From NCBI RefSeq assembly GCF_002943425.1, contig NZ_PTRA01000001.1:2976001-3040000 (forward strand): a stretch of DNA of 64,000 nucleotides, in the 5' to 3' direction. Both the position numbers and the translations under genes were made by a program. This document shows, one piece after another, positions 24,384-33,683 of this stretch. Each line of letters opens with the position of its first letter. The first letter of the stretch is position 1. The notes below the pieces were generated by a model, which was given only the letters and a program-made list of their open reading frames with translations, was not told where the DNA came from and did not search any database. Source of the stretch: Siphonobacter curvatus (lineage in GTDB: Bacteria > Bacteroidota > Bacteroidia > Cytophagales > Spirosomataceae).

Positions 24384-24436
24384 AAAGTAAATGTCCGCAA
24401 ACGAACAAGCACTGTTCATTTGCGGACATTTACTTT
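24384..24436. promoter_or_regulatory. Tandem dyad operator, site B, with extended hairpin
   Basis: Dyads TGTCCGCAAACGAACA (24392-24407) and TGTTCATTTGCGGACA (24413-24428), 5 bp apart. The symmetry extends to 24-bp arms (24384-24407 with 24413-24436, one mismatch), so the transcript could fold into a strong hairpin after the glycosyltransferase gene and may also terminate it. The box TGATTATCAG is at 24448-24457. Confidence 0.8.
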
Positions 24437-24483
24437 ACATAATAATCTGATTATCAGAATTATTTAAATTATATATTCCGAAT

Positions 24484-24499
24484 GGCATAGCTTTCTACA
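24484..24499 (+). promoter_or_regulatory. GGCAYRRCTTT promoter element, site B
   Basis: GGCATAGCTTTCTACA preceded by AT; 55 bp after the operator, 26 bp after the middle box and 48 bp before the P7 ATG. Confidence 0.62.
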
Positions 24500-24531
24500 A
24501 AGCACTTTTGCTCCTTTCATCTCGTCTGCCT

Positions 24532-26919
24532 ATGCTTCGTAATTACTTGAAAATCGCCGTTCGTAACCTCTTCAAAAATCCGGGGTACAGCTTCATCAAT
24601 ATCATGGGACTGGCCGTAGGGATGGCCGCCAGCATGCTCATCATGCTCTGGATTCTGGATGAATTTAGTTACGATACGTTTCACACGAAGAAAGACCGGC
24701 TTTACCGGGTTATGCGAAACTTCAAGGAGTCCGAAACCAATACCTGGACTTCGTCTTCGCAGGGGGGCTTACTGGGTGATTACCTCCGCAAGAACATTCC
24801 GGAGATGAAAAACGTCACGATGACTGGCTGGGAATCGCCGATGGCACTGGCGTACCAGGACAAGGTGATGAAGAAAACCACGATGACGGTGGAGCCGGAT
24901 TTTTTCCGCATGTTTTCCTTCGAACCCGTTAAAGGTTCACTCCAGACGGCCTTCAAAAATCCTAATTCTATTGTCTTAACGGAATCAACGGCCAAAGCTC
25001 TTTTTGGCGACGAAGATCCAATTAATAAAGTAATTCGCTACTACGGTCAGGTGGACCTGAAAGTCACCGCCGTACTGAAAGATTACCCGAAAAACTCACG
25101 ATTTGGTTTCGAGGCCTTAATCCCCGTAAAACTCTACGATGCTCTGGGCTGGAATTCCTACGGCTGGAGTAACAACAACTTTCAGCTTTACGTCGAGCTG
25201 GATCCAAATGCGAATGAGGAGGCGGTAAATGCGAAGATTCGAAATATCTATACACAACAGGATAAAGGCTCCAGCAACGGTGATATTTTTCTGCACGCCC
25301 TGACCCGTTCCCGCCTGCATAGCCGCTTCGAAAACGGCGTATCCGTGGGCGGTCGCATCGAAAACGTTCAGTTGTTTGGGATCATCGCCGGATTTGTACT
25401 ACTCATTGCCTGTATCAATTTCATGAACCTGAGTACGGCCCGTAGTGAAAAGCGGGCCCGCGAAGTAGGCATCCGCAAGACTTCTGGAGCCATGCGAAGC
25501 GGCCTGATCGGGCAGTTTCTGGGCGAATCGTTGTTGCTGGCACTCTTGGGATTTCTTCTGGCCATTGGTCTGGTGGAAGTAAGCCTTCCCTGGTTTAACG
25601 AGCTGGTTGAGAAACAATTATCCATTGACTTTTTGCACCCCTTGTACTGGCTGGCGGCTCTGTCGATCGTAGCTCTTACGGGTATTCTGGCGGGCAGTTA
25701 TCCGGCATTTTACCTGTCGTCCTTCAATCCAGTTACGGTACTCAAAGGCACCATGCAAACGGGCCGAGCGGCTTCGCTTCCTCGTAAGATACTAGTCATA
25801 CTACAATTTTCTTTCTCCATCGCTCTCATTATCAGTACTATTCTGGTATACCAGCAGATTCAGCACGCCAAAAACCAGCCCCTCGGCTACGATCAGGAAA
25901 ACCTGATGTACTTCGCCATGGAAGGCGATGCCCCTAATCACTGGCAGGCGTTACGTAGTGAAATCATGGCTACGGGACTGGCCGAAAACGCCTATGCTTC
26001 CAGTTCAGTACCCGCAGCGGAAGGCGGTTCCAACGGCTGGGGTTTCAACTGGCGGGGCCGCAAACCCGAGCAGTTCAACCAAGTTTTTGAGTTTATGCGA
26101 GTGAGTTATGATTTCGTTAAAACAGCGGGAATCCAGGTACTGGCGGGTCGCGATTTTTCACCGGCTTATCCGGGTGATACGTCCCGGGCCGTCATTTTGA
26201 ACGAATCGGCGGTAAAAGTACTGGGATTCAAAAATCCGCTGGGCGAAACCATCACCCGGGGCGAACCGAACGAACGCTACGCTGAAAAATATACGGTCGT
26301 GGGCGTCGTCAAAAATTTCGCGTACGGTTCGCCTTATGAAACGATGTCTCCCATGATGATCAATTTGTCGGTGAATGGCGGGAACATGGGTTATCTGGTC
26401 GTCCGTCTACGCGGGGCTAGTTCCAACAGTATCGAAAAAATCCAGAGCCTTTACCAGAAATACGCCCGCAACGTTCCCTTCGACTACCACTTCATTGATT
26501 CCGATTTCGAGAAACGCTTTCAGGCCGAACGCCTGCTGGGCAGCCTGGCTTTTGTCTTTGGTAGCCTGGCCGTTTTCATCTCCTGTCTGGGCCTATTCGG
26601 GCTGGCTTCGTTCATGGCTGAGCAGCGTCGTAAGGAAATTGGCGTACGCAAAGTACTGGGAGCCAGCGTACTGAACCTCTGGGGTTTACTTTCCAAAGAT
26701 TTCATCGTACTGGTCGGTTTATCCTTTCTCATTGCTTCACCCCTGGCGTACTACTTCATGAGCGACTGGCTCAACAAGTACGCTATCCGCATCGAGATTG
26801 GCTGGCTGGTCTTTGCGATTTCGGGTTGTATCGCGTTGGGTATCACACTGCTCACGGTTAGTTACCAGGCCATTCGGGCGGCTTCGGCCAATCCGGTTAA
26901 AAGTTTAAAAACCGAGTAA
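24532..26919 (+). CDS. P7: two-module FtsX/MacB-like ABC permease
   Basis: 795 residues from the ATG that begins MLRNYLKIAV, 48 bp after promoter element B; an in-frame upstream start would overlap the promoter. Group II: GGRIENVQLF before TM2, FNWRGRKPE in domain 2, and LPRKILVILQFSFS at TM5 (LPRK shared with P15 and P17). The module 1 segment REVGIRKTSGAMRSGL has Thr-Ser where most have Val-x; module 2 reads RRKEIGVRKVLGASVLNLW, and the LW ending is shared with P15 and P17. The tail is NPVKSLKTE. P8 starts 28 bp downstream, so they are co-transcribed. Confidence 0.94.
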   Translation: MLRNYLKIAVRNLFKNPGYSFINIMGLAVGMAASMLIMLWILDEFSYDTFHTKKDRLYRVMRNFKESETNTWTSSSQGGLLGDYLRKNIPEMKNVTMTGWESPMALAYQDKVMKKTTMTVEPDFFRMFSFEPVKGSLQTAFKNPNSIVLTESTAKALFGDEDPINKVIRYYGQVDLKVTAVLKDYPKNSRFGFEALIPVKLYDALGWNSYGWSNNNFQLYVELDPNANEEAVNAKIRNIYTQQDKGSSNGDIFLHALTRSRLHSRFENGVSVGGRIENVQLFGIIAGFVLLIACINFMNLSTARSEKRAREVGIRKTSGAMRSGLIGQFLGESLLLALLGFLLAIGLVEVSLPWFNELVEKQLSIDFLHPLYWLAALSIVALTGILAGSYPAFYLSSFNPVTVLKGTMQTGRAASLPRKILVILQFSFSIALIISTILVYQQIQHAKNQPLGYDQENLMYFAMEGDAPNHWQALRSEIMATGLAENAYASSSVPAAEGGSNGWGFNWRGRKPEQFNQVFEFMRVSYDFVKTAGIQVLAGRDFSPAYPGDTSRAVILNESAVKVLGFKNPLGETITRGEPNERYAEKYTVVGVVKNFAYGSPYETMSPMMINLSVNGGNMGYLVVRLRGASSNSIEKIQSLYQKYARNVPFDYHFIDSDFEKRFQAERLLGSLAFVFGSLAVFISCLGLFGLASFMAEQRRKEIGVRKVLGASVLNLWGLLSKDFIVLVGLSFLIASPLAYYFMSDWLNKYAIRIEIGWLVFAISGCIALGITLLTVSYQAIRAASANPVKSLKTE

Positions 26920-26947
26920 TCGCGTTTTACCTCAACTTCCTACTTCT

Positions 26948-29341
26948 ATGCTCCGTAACTACATCAAAATTGCCCTGCGAAACCTGCTGCGAAACAAAGG
27001 GTTCTCCATCATTAATATTCTGGGCCTGAGCATTGGGCTGGCCTGCTGTATGCTAATTATTCTGTACACCAAAGACGAGGTGAGTTTCGATGCCTTCCAG
27101 GCCCGTAAGGATCAGCTGTATCGGGTGACGTGTACCATTCAGGATATGAACGGGGAGAAGCAGAAGCTAGGAATTGCAGCCCTAACGCAGGGACCTTCGT
27201 TTAAAGAGGACATTCCGGAGGTACTGGAATTTTCGCGGGTACAGGATCGGAGTATGTTCGTGCGTTCGGGCAGTGAGGTTTTCACTGAAAAAGCCGTTTG
27301 GGCCGACAAAAACTTCTTTACGCTGTTCTCTTTTCCACTGGTCGCGGGAAACCCTAAAACGGTACTCTCGGATATTCATTCGCTGGTTTTGACGGAAGAA
27401 ATGGCCGAAAAATACTTCGGTACTACACAGGCTCTGGGCAAAAAGCTGGAATTCGAAATCAATAATAAGTTCGAAACTTTCGTCGTATCGGGCATCGCCA
27501 AAAATGCTCCGCAGAACTCGACCATTCAGTTTAAAATACTCTTGCCGTTTGTGTATCAAGAGATTCACGAAAAGGATGATAACTGGCTCTGGCTTTCGTT
27601 CCCAACCTACCTGCTATTGCATCCTTCGGCTGATATAGCCACGGTTGAGAAAAAGATGAATCAGGTCTACCTCACCCGTTCAAAGGAGCAACGGGCGGAG
27701 GCGAGCAAGCACGGCTTCAAGGACCATTTTAACTGGGGATTACAGCCGTTCCTGCAAATGCACCTGGCTACCGACATCCAGTATACGCCACAGGCTAGTA
27801 ATCCCATGTATTCGTACATTCTGCTGGGCATTGCTCTCTTTGTATTGCTAATTGCCTGCATCAATTTCGTGAATCTGACCGTGGCTCAATCCTTACGCCG
27901 AAGCCGGGAAATCGGTATTCGAAAAGTAGTAGGCGGTCAGCGAAGTCAGTTGATGGGGCAGTTCTTGGGTGAATCGTTCATTCTGTGTTTTCTAGCCTTT
28001 ACGCTGGCCATTTTGCTGGCCGAAGCGAGTCTGCCGTTCTTCAACGAACTAGCCAATAAGGAATTAAGTCTGACTTATCTGCTGGATTATCAGCTAGTTC
28101 TGGGCGTAGTGGTTTTATTTTTGGTTACGGGTTTTGCGGCAGGCTTCTATCCGGCTTTGGTTTTATCGGGCTTTGATCCGCTGCAAACGTTGTACAATCG
28201 CTTCCGGTTTTCGGGTAAAAACTATCTATCGAAGGGGCTGGTCGTCTTGCAGTTTTCACTGGCCACGTTCCTGATTATTACAACGCTGTTCATTTATGCC
28301 CAGTTTAATTACCTGACAAACAAGGACCTGGGTTACAATGAAAAGAACCTGCTGTCCGTTACGGTCGGCTGGAATAGGACGGATAGCCCTACCTCCACCC
28401 GGCAACAAACCTTTGAACATGAGTTAAGTCATGCCCCAGGCGTACAACAGGTAGCACCCGTCATGGATGGCTCCTGGACCACTACTGCAAAAGCCAATGG
28501 CGTGGAGCTGGATGTGAAGTACGAGCACGTCGACGAACACTTTTTACCGGCCATGCAGATACCGATGGTTGAGGGTCGAAATTTTTCCGCGGCTTACCCC
28601 GCCGATTCTACGCACTCGGTGCTCGTCAATGAAGCCTTTGTTCAGAAAGTGGGCTGGAAAGGTTCAGCCATCGGTAAAACCGTCGATTTTTTGAACGGCA
28701 ATGATACTAAACTGACGATTGTAGGCGTCGTGAAAGACTATCATTTCGCTTCGCTTAAAGCCAAAATTAGTCCGCAATTGTTCAGTTCGAATCCACACCT
28801 ACCCTTTGGGCGTTTTCTGATTCGGGTACAACCCGATAAACTTCCCCGGGCAATCCAGTCGATCGAGGCTACGTACCGGAAGCTAGTTCCGTACCGTCCT
28901 TTTTCGTATGATTTTATCGATGAGCTGAATTATAAGAATTACGAAGCCGAAGCTAAGTGGAAGCAGATTATCACGTTCGGAGCTATACTGACCATTTTTA
29001 TTTCCTGCATCGGCCTATTTGGTCTGGCCAGTTTATCCATGCAACAGCGGACCAAGGAAATCGGCATTCGGAAAGTACTCGGAGCTTCGGTGTTGCAACT
29101 TTCGAATCTGCTGGCCAAAAACTTCCTGACCCTGGTACTGATTGCTTTTGTGGTAGCCATTCCGGCGGCCTGGTACGTGACCCAACGCTGGCTGGAAAAC
29201 TTCGCGTATCGCATTGACATTACGTGGCAAACCTTCGCCCTAGCCGCCCTGCTGACGAGTGGTATTGCCCTGATCACGGTGAGTTTCAATACCATTCGTA
29301 CGGCTTTGGCTAATCCAATAAAATCTTTAAAATCAGAGTAA
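26948..29341 (+). CDS. P8: two-module FtsX/MacB-like ABC permease
   Basis: 797 residues, group III. Module 1 reads CINFVNLTVAQSLRRSREIG then IRKVVGGQRSQL, with Val-Ala-Gln in place of Thr-Ala-Arg. In module 2 the segment before the coupling helix is SMQQRTKEIGIRKVLGAS, followed by LLAKNF instead of LLSKDF. Domain 1 has NNKFETFVVSGIAKNAP, longer than in most copies. Domain 2 keeps IVGVVKDYHF. The tail is NPIKSLKSE. A secreted proline-rich protein gene begins 40 bp downstream and probably shares this transcript. Confidence 0.94.
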   Translation: MLRNYIKIALRNLLRNKGFSIINILGLSIGLACCMLIILYTKDEVSFDAFQARKDQLYRVTCTIQDMNGEKQKLGIAALTQGPSFKEDIPEVLEFSRVQDRSMFVRSGSEVFTEKAVWADKNFFTLFSFPLVAGNPKTVLSDIHSLVLTEEMAEKYFGTTQALGKKLEFEINNKFETFVVSGIAKNAPQNSTIQFKILLPFVYQEIHEKDDNWLWLSFPTYLLLHPSADIATVEKKMNQVYLTRSKEQRAEASKHGFKDHFNWGLQPFLQMHLATDIQYTPQASNPMYSYILLGIALFVLLIACINFVNLTVAQSLRRSREIGIRKVVGGQRSQLMGQFLGESFILCFLAFTLAILLAEASLPFFNELANKELSLTYLLDYQLVLGVVVLFLVTGFAAGFYPALVLSGFDPLQTLYNRFRFSGKNYLSKGLVVLQFSLATFLIITTLFIYAQFNYLTNKDLGYNEKNLLSVTVGWNRTDSPTSTRQQTFEHELSHAPGVQQVAPVMDGSWTTTAKANGVELDVKYEHVDEHFLPAMQIPMVEGRNFSAAYPADSTHSVLVNEAFVQKVGWKGSAIGKTVDFLNGNDTKLTIVGVVKDYHFASLKAKISPQLFSSNPHLPFGRFLIRVQPDKLPRAIQSIEATYRKLVPYRPFSYDFIDELNYKNYEAEAKWKQIITFGAILTIFISCIGLFGLASLSMQQRTKEIGIRKVLGASVLQLSNLLAKNFLTLVLIAFVVAIPAAWYVTQRWLENFAYRIDITWQTFALAALLTSGIALITVSFNTIRTALANPIKSLKSE

Positions 29342-29381
29342 ATCATTTATAAATGCTGTTTGACCTTTTACAAACACAGCC

Positions 29382-29957
29382 ATGCAAAAAGTTCTGATTC
29401 TGGCAGCTATGCTCTTTGGTGTACCTGCCTTAGCCCAGCAATCCATTCATTCATCGATTCATGACGATGGCAAGAAGTTACACATCGACATTCACGGGAC
29501 GGTGAATGGAAAAGCGTTTGATTTCGAGAATTCGTACGATGTGAGTCAAATGAGCAAAGAGGAGCGAAAAGAGCTGATCAATCAGGCGTATCGGTCCGTC
29601 GGCCTACAGCCCCCCAAGCCACCGACTCCGCCCTCCTCTCCGAGTGCACCGTCGGCTCCGAGTGCTCCTTCCTCACTAAATACGCCTCCTACGCCACCGA
29701 CTCCACCCAGTCCGGCCTTGACACCTGCTCCGCCTACACCCCCTAGCCCACCGACTCCCGCAGAATCCCAGTACCGGATTCCCAAAGATGCTTCCCTTAC
29801 CATTGATGAGACTGACGAAATGATGTCGGTTAAACTTGAACGTACGCATAACGGCAAGCGAAACGTGCTGCAAAAGTCCTATAACATCAAAGGCAAAAGC
29901 GAAGCTGAAAAGCGTGAACTAATCGAAGCCGCGACGCAGGAGTTTGAAAAACAATAA
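29382..29957 (+). CDS. Secreted proline-rich protein of unknown function
   Basis: 191 residues. The signal peptide MQKVLILAAMLFGVPALAQQ predicts export. The mature part has a short N-terminal domain (HSSIHDDGKKLHIDIHG, MSKEERKELINQAYRSVG), a low-complexity linker of PPTPPS/APSAPS repeats (about 72-127), and a C-terminal domain that echoes the first: MSVKLERTHNGKRNVLQKSY, then KGKSEAEKRELIEAAT. The two ends look like a duplicated small domain joined by a stiff spacer. It follows P8 by 40 bp and is closed by a terminator, so it may be a periplasmic accessory of the P7-P8 transporters (inference). No family recognised. Confidence 0.85.
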   Translation: MQKVLILAAMLFGVPALAQQSIHSSIHDDGKKLHIDIHGTVNGKAFDFENSYDVSQMSKEERKELINQAYRSVGLQPPKPPTPPSSPSAPSAPSAPSSLNTPPTPPTPPSPALTPAPPTPPSPPTPAESQYRIPKDASLTIDETDEMMSVKLERTHNGKRNVLQKSYNIKGKSEAEKRELIEAATQEFEKQ

Positions 29958-29975
29958 ATTTGAGAGTATGAATGG

Positions 29976-30012
29976 CCCCGACCTGCTAACTTGGCAGGCC
30001 GGGGTTTTTGTT
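29976..30012 (+). terminator. Rho-independent terminator after the proline-rich protein gene
   Basis: Eleven-bp stem CCCCGACCTGC with GCAGGCCGGGG (one mismatch), followed by TTTTTGTTT. It ends the P7-P8 block. Confidence 0.85.
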
Positions 30013-30095
30013 TAGTGTTGCTGCGTATCGCGGGACCCGTATTTCATCGTTTCATTATGTCGCCAGAAATAGATTGAGTTCTCGTGATTAACCTA

Positions 30096-30300
30096 GACAG
30101 AGTTCGTCCTCCTTACTGGCTGGCTAGTAGCCTGTGGTCCACTCCACGACTAACGACAGCCCGTTCAGGCCCACCGCATTGCGGCTGTCGTAGGTCGTTC
30201 CGCGGCTCACAGGCGGGAGAGGTTTTCTTCTTTCAGCAATAGTTGATGGTTGTCAGAATATAGTCGGGTATCTCCATGGGAGATATAAAACTGGGGCCCG
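30096..30300. repeat. Structured intergenic repeat, copy 1
   Basis: It shares two identical 19-nt blocks with copy 2: GGCTGGCTAGTAGCCTGTG (30118-30136) and TTCCGCGGCTCACAGGCGG (30198-30216). GCCTGTG (30130-30136) pairs with CACAGGC (30208-30214) to enclose a second stem, GACAGCCCG with CGGCTGTC. A hairpin TATCTCC-ATG-GGAGATA follows. It lies in the 433-bp gap before the S41 protease gene. This could be a non-coding RNA, a leader element or a non-autonomous repeat; the strand is unknown. Confidence 0.7.
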
Positions 30301-30390
30301 CATAGAATGCATACGGACTAAATCACCAACCATGCTTGAGGGACCAGATCCGGTCTGTTTAAGGCTAAAGAATCAAACAACCCCTACTTC

Positions 30391-31509
30391 ATGCGAAAAG
30401 CATCTTTCCTACTACTCTTACTAAGCTGGGCAACCCTCACCTTTGCTCAGCAAAATCCCGCGTCTACGCCTACAGATACTACCCTCTCGATACCCGAAAA
30501 GTGTTTTGAGACGTTTTGGCAAACCTTTGAGGATCATTACGCTTTTTTTCGTTTGCGGAACATCGACTGGCAGGCTAGCTATAAACAATACCGGCCCCGC
30601 GTCACGGCGACTACTTCGGATGATTCCCTCTTCTCGGTGTTATCTCAATTGGTAGCTCCGTTTGAGGATGATCACATCAACATCATCATTCCCGGCAAAC
30701 GACAGTACAAGGCCCGAAAACCTTCGACATTTCTGGCGGATTTTCCGGATAAAGAAGCCAAAGCTTTATTCTGGAAAGCTACGGATGCCACGCTGGAACG
30801 AAACGGGTTTCAACCCGTAAAAACGATTGGACCTGTATTCCGTAATACTCCGCTTTTTTCGTATACGCGTTCGAAAAACTACGGCTACATCCGAACGGGT
30901 CGGTGCTTTGTTTCCGAAGATACGTCGGATGATGCCCCGCAGGATGCCGCATTAGCGGGAGCGATCCTGGATTCGGTTTTACGGCAGATGGTTGGCGTAC
31001 AGGCCTTACTCGTGGATGCCCGGATGAATATTGGAGGCAATGATGAATTTTCGTACGCGTTTGCGGGTAGGTTTACGTCGAAGAAAGTACTGGGCCACAG
31101 CAAACAAACCCGAAAAGGCGGTTATGAAGACTTTACACCCTTGGAAAAATGGTACATCCAACCCGAGTCGAAAAAGCCTTTTACCCGACCCGTCGTCGTA
31201 CTCACCAATGACCAGACCGCAAGTGCCGGCGATGTACTGGCGATGATTTTGAAAGCCTTACCCCAAACCACACTTGTTGGTGAAAATACCAGGGGCATTT
31301 ATTCCGATATGTACGGCTTTGAATTGCCAAACCAATGGCAGATTTCACTATCCAATCAACGCTATTACGCGGCGGATGGCGTTTGCTACGAAGCAAAAGG
31401 TACACCCGTAGATCTAGTCGTAAAGAATACCCGCAAAGAAGCCCAACAGAGGCAGGATACCGTTCTATCAGCCGCTTTGACTCGTTTGAAGCAGGGTCGG
31501 TCCAAGTAA
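30391..31509 (+). CDS. S41 family peptidase (C-terminal processing protease-like)
   Basis: 372 residues with signal peptide MRKASFLLLLLSWATLTFAQ. The S41 catalytic domain lies in the C-terminal half: LLVDARMNIGGND (about 207-218), then LTNDQTASAGD with Ser278 as likely nucleophile, and GENTRGIYSD beyond. The N-terminal helical part includes FETFWQTFEDHYAFF, usual for the short secreted S41 members of Bacteroidota. No PDZ domain was recognised. It is transcribed alone and converges with the VOC gene. The gap upstream holds the structured repeat copy 1 and about 90 bp with no promoter recognised. Confidence 0.92.
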   Translation: MRKASFLLLLLSWATLTFAQQNPASTPTDTTLSIPEKCFETFWQTFEDHYAFFRLRNIDWQASYKQYRPRVTATTSDDSLFSVLSQLVAPFEDDHINIIIPGKRQYKARKPSTFLADFPDKEAKALFWKATDATLERNGFQPVKTIGPVFRNTPLFSYTRSKNYGYIRTGRCFVSEDTSDDAPQDAALAGAILDSVLRQMVGVQALLVDARMNIGGNDEFSYAFAGRFTSKKVLGHSKQTRKGGYEDFTPLEKWYIQPESKKPFTRPVVVLTNDQTASAGDVLAMILKALPQTTLVGENTRGIYSDMYGFELPNQWQISLSNQRYYAADGVCYEAKGTPVDLVVKNTRKEAQQRQDTVLSAALTRLKQGRSK

Positions 31510-31601
31510 CTGCCCGTCTGTACTTTTCAATCAGATCTGACTTAGGTTGACACCGGGTATAAAAGATTTACGTTATTTTTTTCGATAAACGCCTAGAGCA
31601 A

Positions 31602-31949
31602 TTATACATTCTGCCCAAACGTAAGCAGGTTAGAGTCTGGATCAAGGATGGAAAATTCGATCACACCCCAGGGTTTGTAATCCAATTCGGTTGACTTCAA
31701 TCCTTGATCCTGTATAAACTGGTACCACTCTCGGATGGCATCGGTACGAATGTAGACCTGTCCATAATTTTCAGCCGGATCGAGTTCTTTGAACTCAAAA
31801 AAGTGAATTTCGATGGCATCCTTTTTCACCATCAGATAACCTTCGTAATCCACCGTTCCAAGCTCCGCGAATTGCAATTGATGCAAGTAAAAATCCCGGG
31901 TAGCGGCCTTATCCCGCATGGGTAATTTGGGGTGAATTTGCGTGAGCAT
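31602..31949 (-). CDS. VOC superfamily protein (glyoxalase/bleomycin-resistance fold)
   Basis: 115 residues. Two beta-alpha-beta-beta-beta units are visible: PKLPMRDKAATRDFYLHQL with AIEIHFFEF, then YGQVYIRTDAIREWYQFI with GVIEFSILDPDSNLLTFGQ. The DPDSN-L-FGQ ending is characteristic of bleomycin-resistance-like members. His53 and Glu105 positions could bind metal, but the substrate is unknown and no resistance role is claimed. It is on the minus strand, 39 bp downstream of the GMC gene, and may be co-transcribed with it. Confidence 0.9.
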   Translation of the reverse strand: MLTQIHPKLPMRDKAATRDFYLHQLQFAELGTVDYEGYLMVKKDAIEIHFFEFKELDPAENYGQVYIRTDAIREWYQFIQDQGLKSTELDYKPWGVIEFSILDPDSNLLTFGQNV

Positions 31950-31988
31950 AGGGCTTGAAGATTTGGATTAAGTACACCTATTTTAAAA

Positions 31989-33683
31989 TTACAAACGTCG
32001 GGCTTTTAACTCTTTAGCAGCGTATGCGGCAGCCCGGGCCGTTAGAGCCATGTACAGCAGCGAGGGACTTTGGTTGCCCGTGCTGGTCATACAGGCTCCG
32101 TCGGTCACGAATACATTGCGTACGGCGTGCATCTGATTGTGAGCATTAAGCAAGGACGTCTTCGGATCACGGCCCATGCGTACCCCTCCCATTTCGTGAA
32201 TGTCGAGACCCGGAGCCTGCCTGTTGTCGTGTGTTTCGATATTCGTGCATCCCGCCTTTTCAAGCATGGTCTTACTTTCCCGAATAAAGTCCTCAGTCAT
32301 TTTCTCATCGTTTTCGTCGTACCCTACCGAGGTAATCAGACTCGGAATACCCCAGGCATCCGTCTGATCCGTACTCAATCGCACGTGATTGCTATCCTTC
32401 GGAATGGTTTCACCCTGCATGTACATGTAAATCTGCCAAGTACCGGGTTCGGTCATGGCCTTTTTAAATTCCGCCCCAAAGCCCGGACTCTTGGCCGTCA
32501 ACGTTCCTTTCTTCCGGTAAGCTCCCAGAAATGTCGTAAATCCGCCCAGGTAATCAGTATCCTGCTTGGCCAGATTACGGTAATTGGCGATAATAGCATC
32601 CGTCGGATTACGGCCGAAATAGTAGCGGTCGGTAAATCCCGGCATTTCTGCGTGCAAACTGGCCCGGTAATTATGAAAGGCCACGTATTTACCCAGCAGT
32701 CCGGAGTCGTTGCCTAGTCCATTCGGAAAACGGTTCGAACGGGAATTGAGCAAAATCAAATTGCTGTTTAGAGCCGAGGCATTTACAAAGATGACACGGG
32801 CCGAAAAGTCAATGACCTCTTTGCTCTCCGCATCAATCACCCGAACGCCCGACGCTTTCTGCGTGGCTTCGTCGTATCGAATGGAGTGCACGACGGAATG
32901 CGGCCGAATGGTAAGTTTTCCCGTTTTCTGAGCCCAGGGCAAGGTAGAAGATACAGAGCTAAAATAGCCCCCGTACGGACAACCCCGCATACACAGATTA
33001 CGAGCCTGACACTTCCCCCGCCCCTGTTGCAGGTGAATGTCTTTGGGTTGCGTCAGATGAGCCCAGCGGGCCTGTACCAGATGACGATCCGGGTAATGTT
33101 TCCGGATGGATTCCTGGAGAGCCGTTTCTACGCAGTTGAGCTGAAAAGGCGGGAGAAATTCACCGTCGGGCATGGCTTCAATCCCATCCGCATGTCCGCA
33201 AACCCCGATAAATTTCTCCACGTGTGCGTACCAGGGAGCAATATCTGCGTACCGAATAGGCCAGTCAATGCCGTACCCAAACCGCTGGGGAGCAGTAAAT
33301 TCGAAATCGCTCCATCGTTGACAGGCCCGGCCCCAAGTCAATGATTTACCGCCTACCTGATAACCGCGAATCCAGTCGAAAGGTTGCTCCTGAATATAGG
33401 GATGATCCTGATCACGGATGAAAAAATGAGCCGTATCCGAGCCAAACCCAGCGGCTTTGCTGATTAAGGGATTTTCATCCAGAAACGCTTTACTCATCCG
33501 GCCCCGGTGTGGTACCTGCCAGGGATGCAGGGGGGCAGTCGGATAATCTTTGAGGTGCTCGATCGAGCGTCCGCGTTCCAGTACCAGGGTCTTTAAGCCC
33601 TTTTCGCAGAGTTCTTTGGCCGCCCAGCCGCCACTAATACCTGAACCGATGACAATGGCATCGTAGGAACGTTCTTCTTTCAT
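31989..33683 (-). CDS. GMC family oxidoreductase (FAD-dependent)
   Basis: 564 residues. The N-terminal Rossmann FAD site is DAIVIGSGISGGWAAKELCEKG followed by VLERGRS (about 9-40). A cysteine-containing segment CQARNLCMRGCPYGG (about 228-242) resembles that of gluconate or other sugar dehydrogenases of this group. The C-terminal GMC domain has HEMGGVRMG and NVFVTDGACMTSTGNQSPSLLYMALTARAA, including the catalytic His region and the NP-like NQSP. It oxidises an alcohol or sugar; the substrate is not known. No signal peptide is evident and no partner small subunit gene lies next to it. Confidence 0.93.
   Translation of the reverse strand: MKEERSYDAIVIGSGISGGWAAKELCEKGLKTLVLERGRSIEHLKDYPTAPLHPWQVPHRGRMSKAFLDENPLISKAAGFGSDTAHFFIRDQDHPYIQEQPFDWIRGYQVGGKSLTWGRACQRWSDFEFTAPQRFGYGIDWPIRYADIAPWYAHVEKFIGVCGHADGIEAMPDGEFLPPFQLNCVETALQESIRKHYPDRHLVQARWAHLTQPKDIHLQQGRGKCQARNLCMRGCPYGGYFSSVSSTLPWAQKTGKLTIRPHSVVHSIRYDEATQKASGVRVIDAESKEVIDFSARVIFVNASALNSNLILLNSRSNRFPNGLGNDSGLLGKYVAFHNYRASLHAEMPGFTDRYYFGRNPTDAIIANYRNLAKQDTDYLGGFTTFLGAYRKKGTLTAKSPGFGAEFKKAMTEPGTWQIYMYMQGETIPKDSNHVRLSTDQTDAWGIPSLITSVGYDENDEKMTEDFIRESKTMLEKAGCTNIETHDNRQAPGLDIHEMGGVRMGRDPKTSLLNAHNQMHAVRNVFVTDGACMTSTGNQSPSLLYMALTARAAAYAAKELKARRL

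Noticed and set aside
32070-32717. 215-codon open frame on the plus strand opposite the GMC oxidoreductase gene
   Set aside because: Antisense to a well-supported enzyme gene, with no family-like features.
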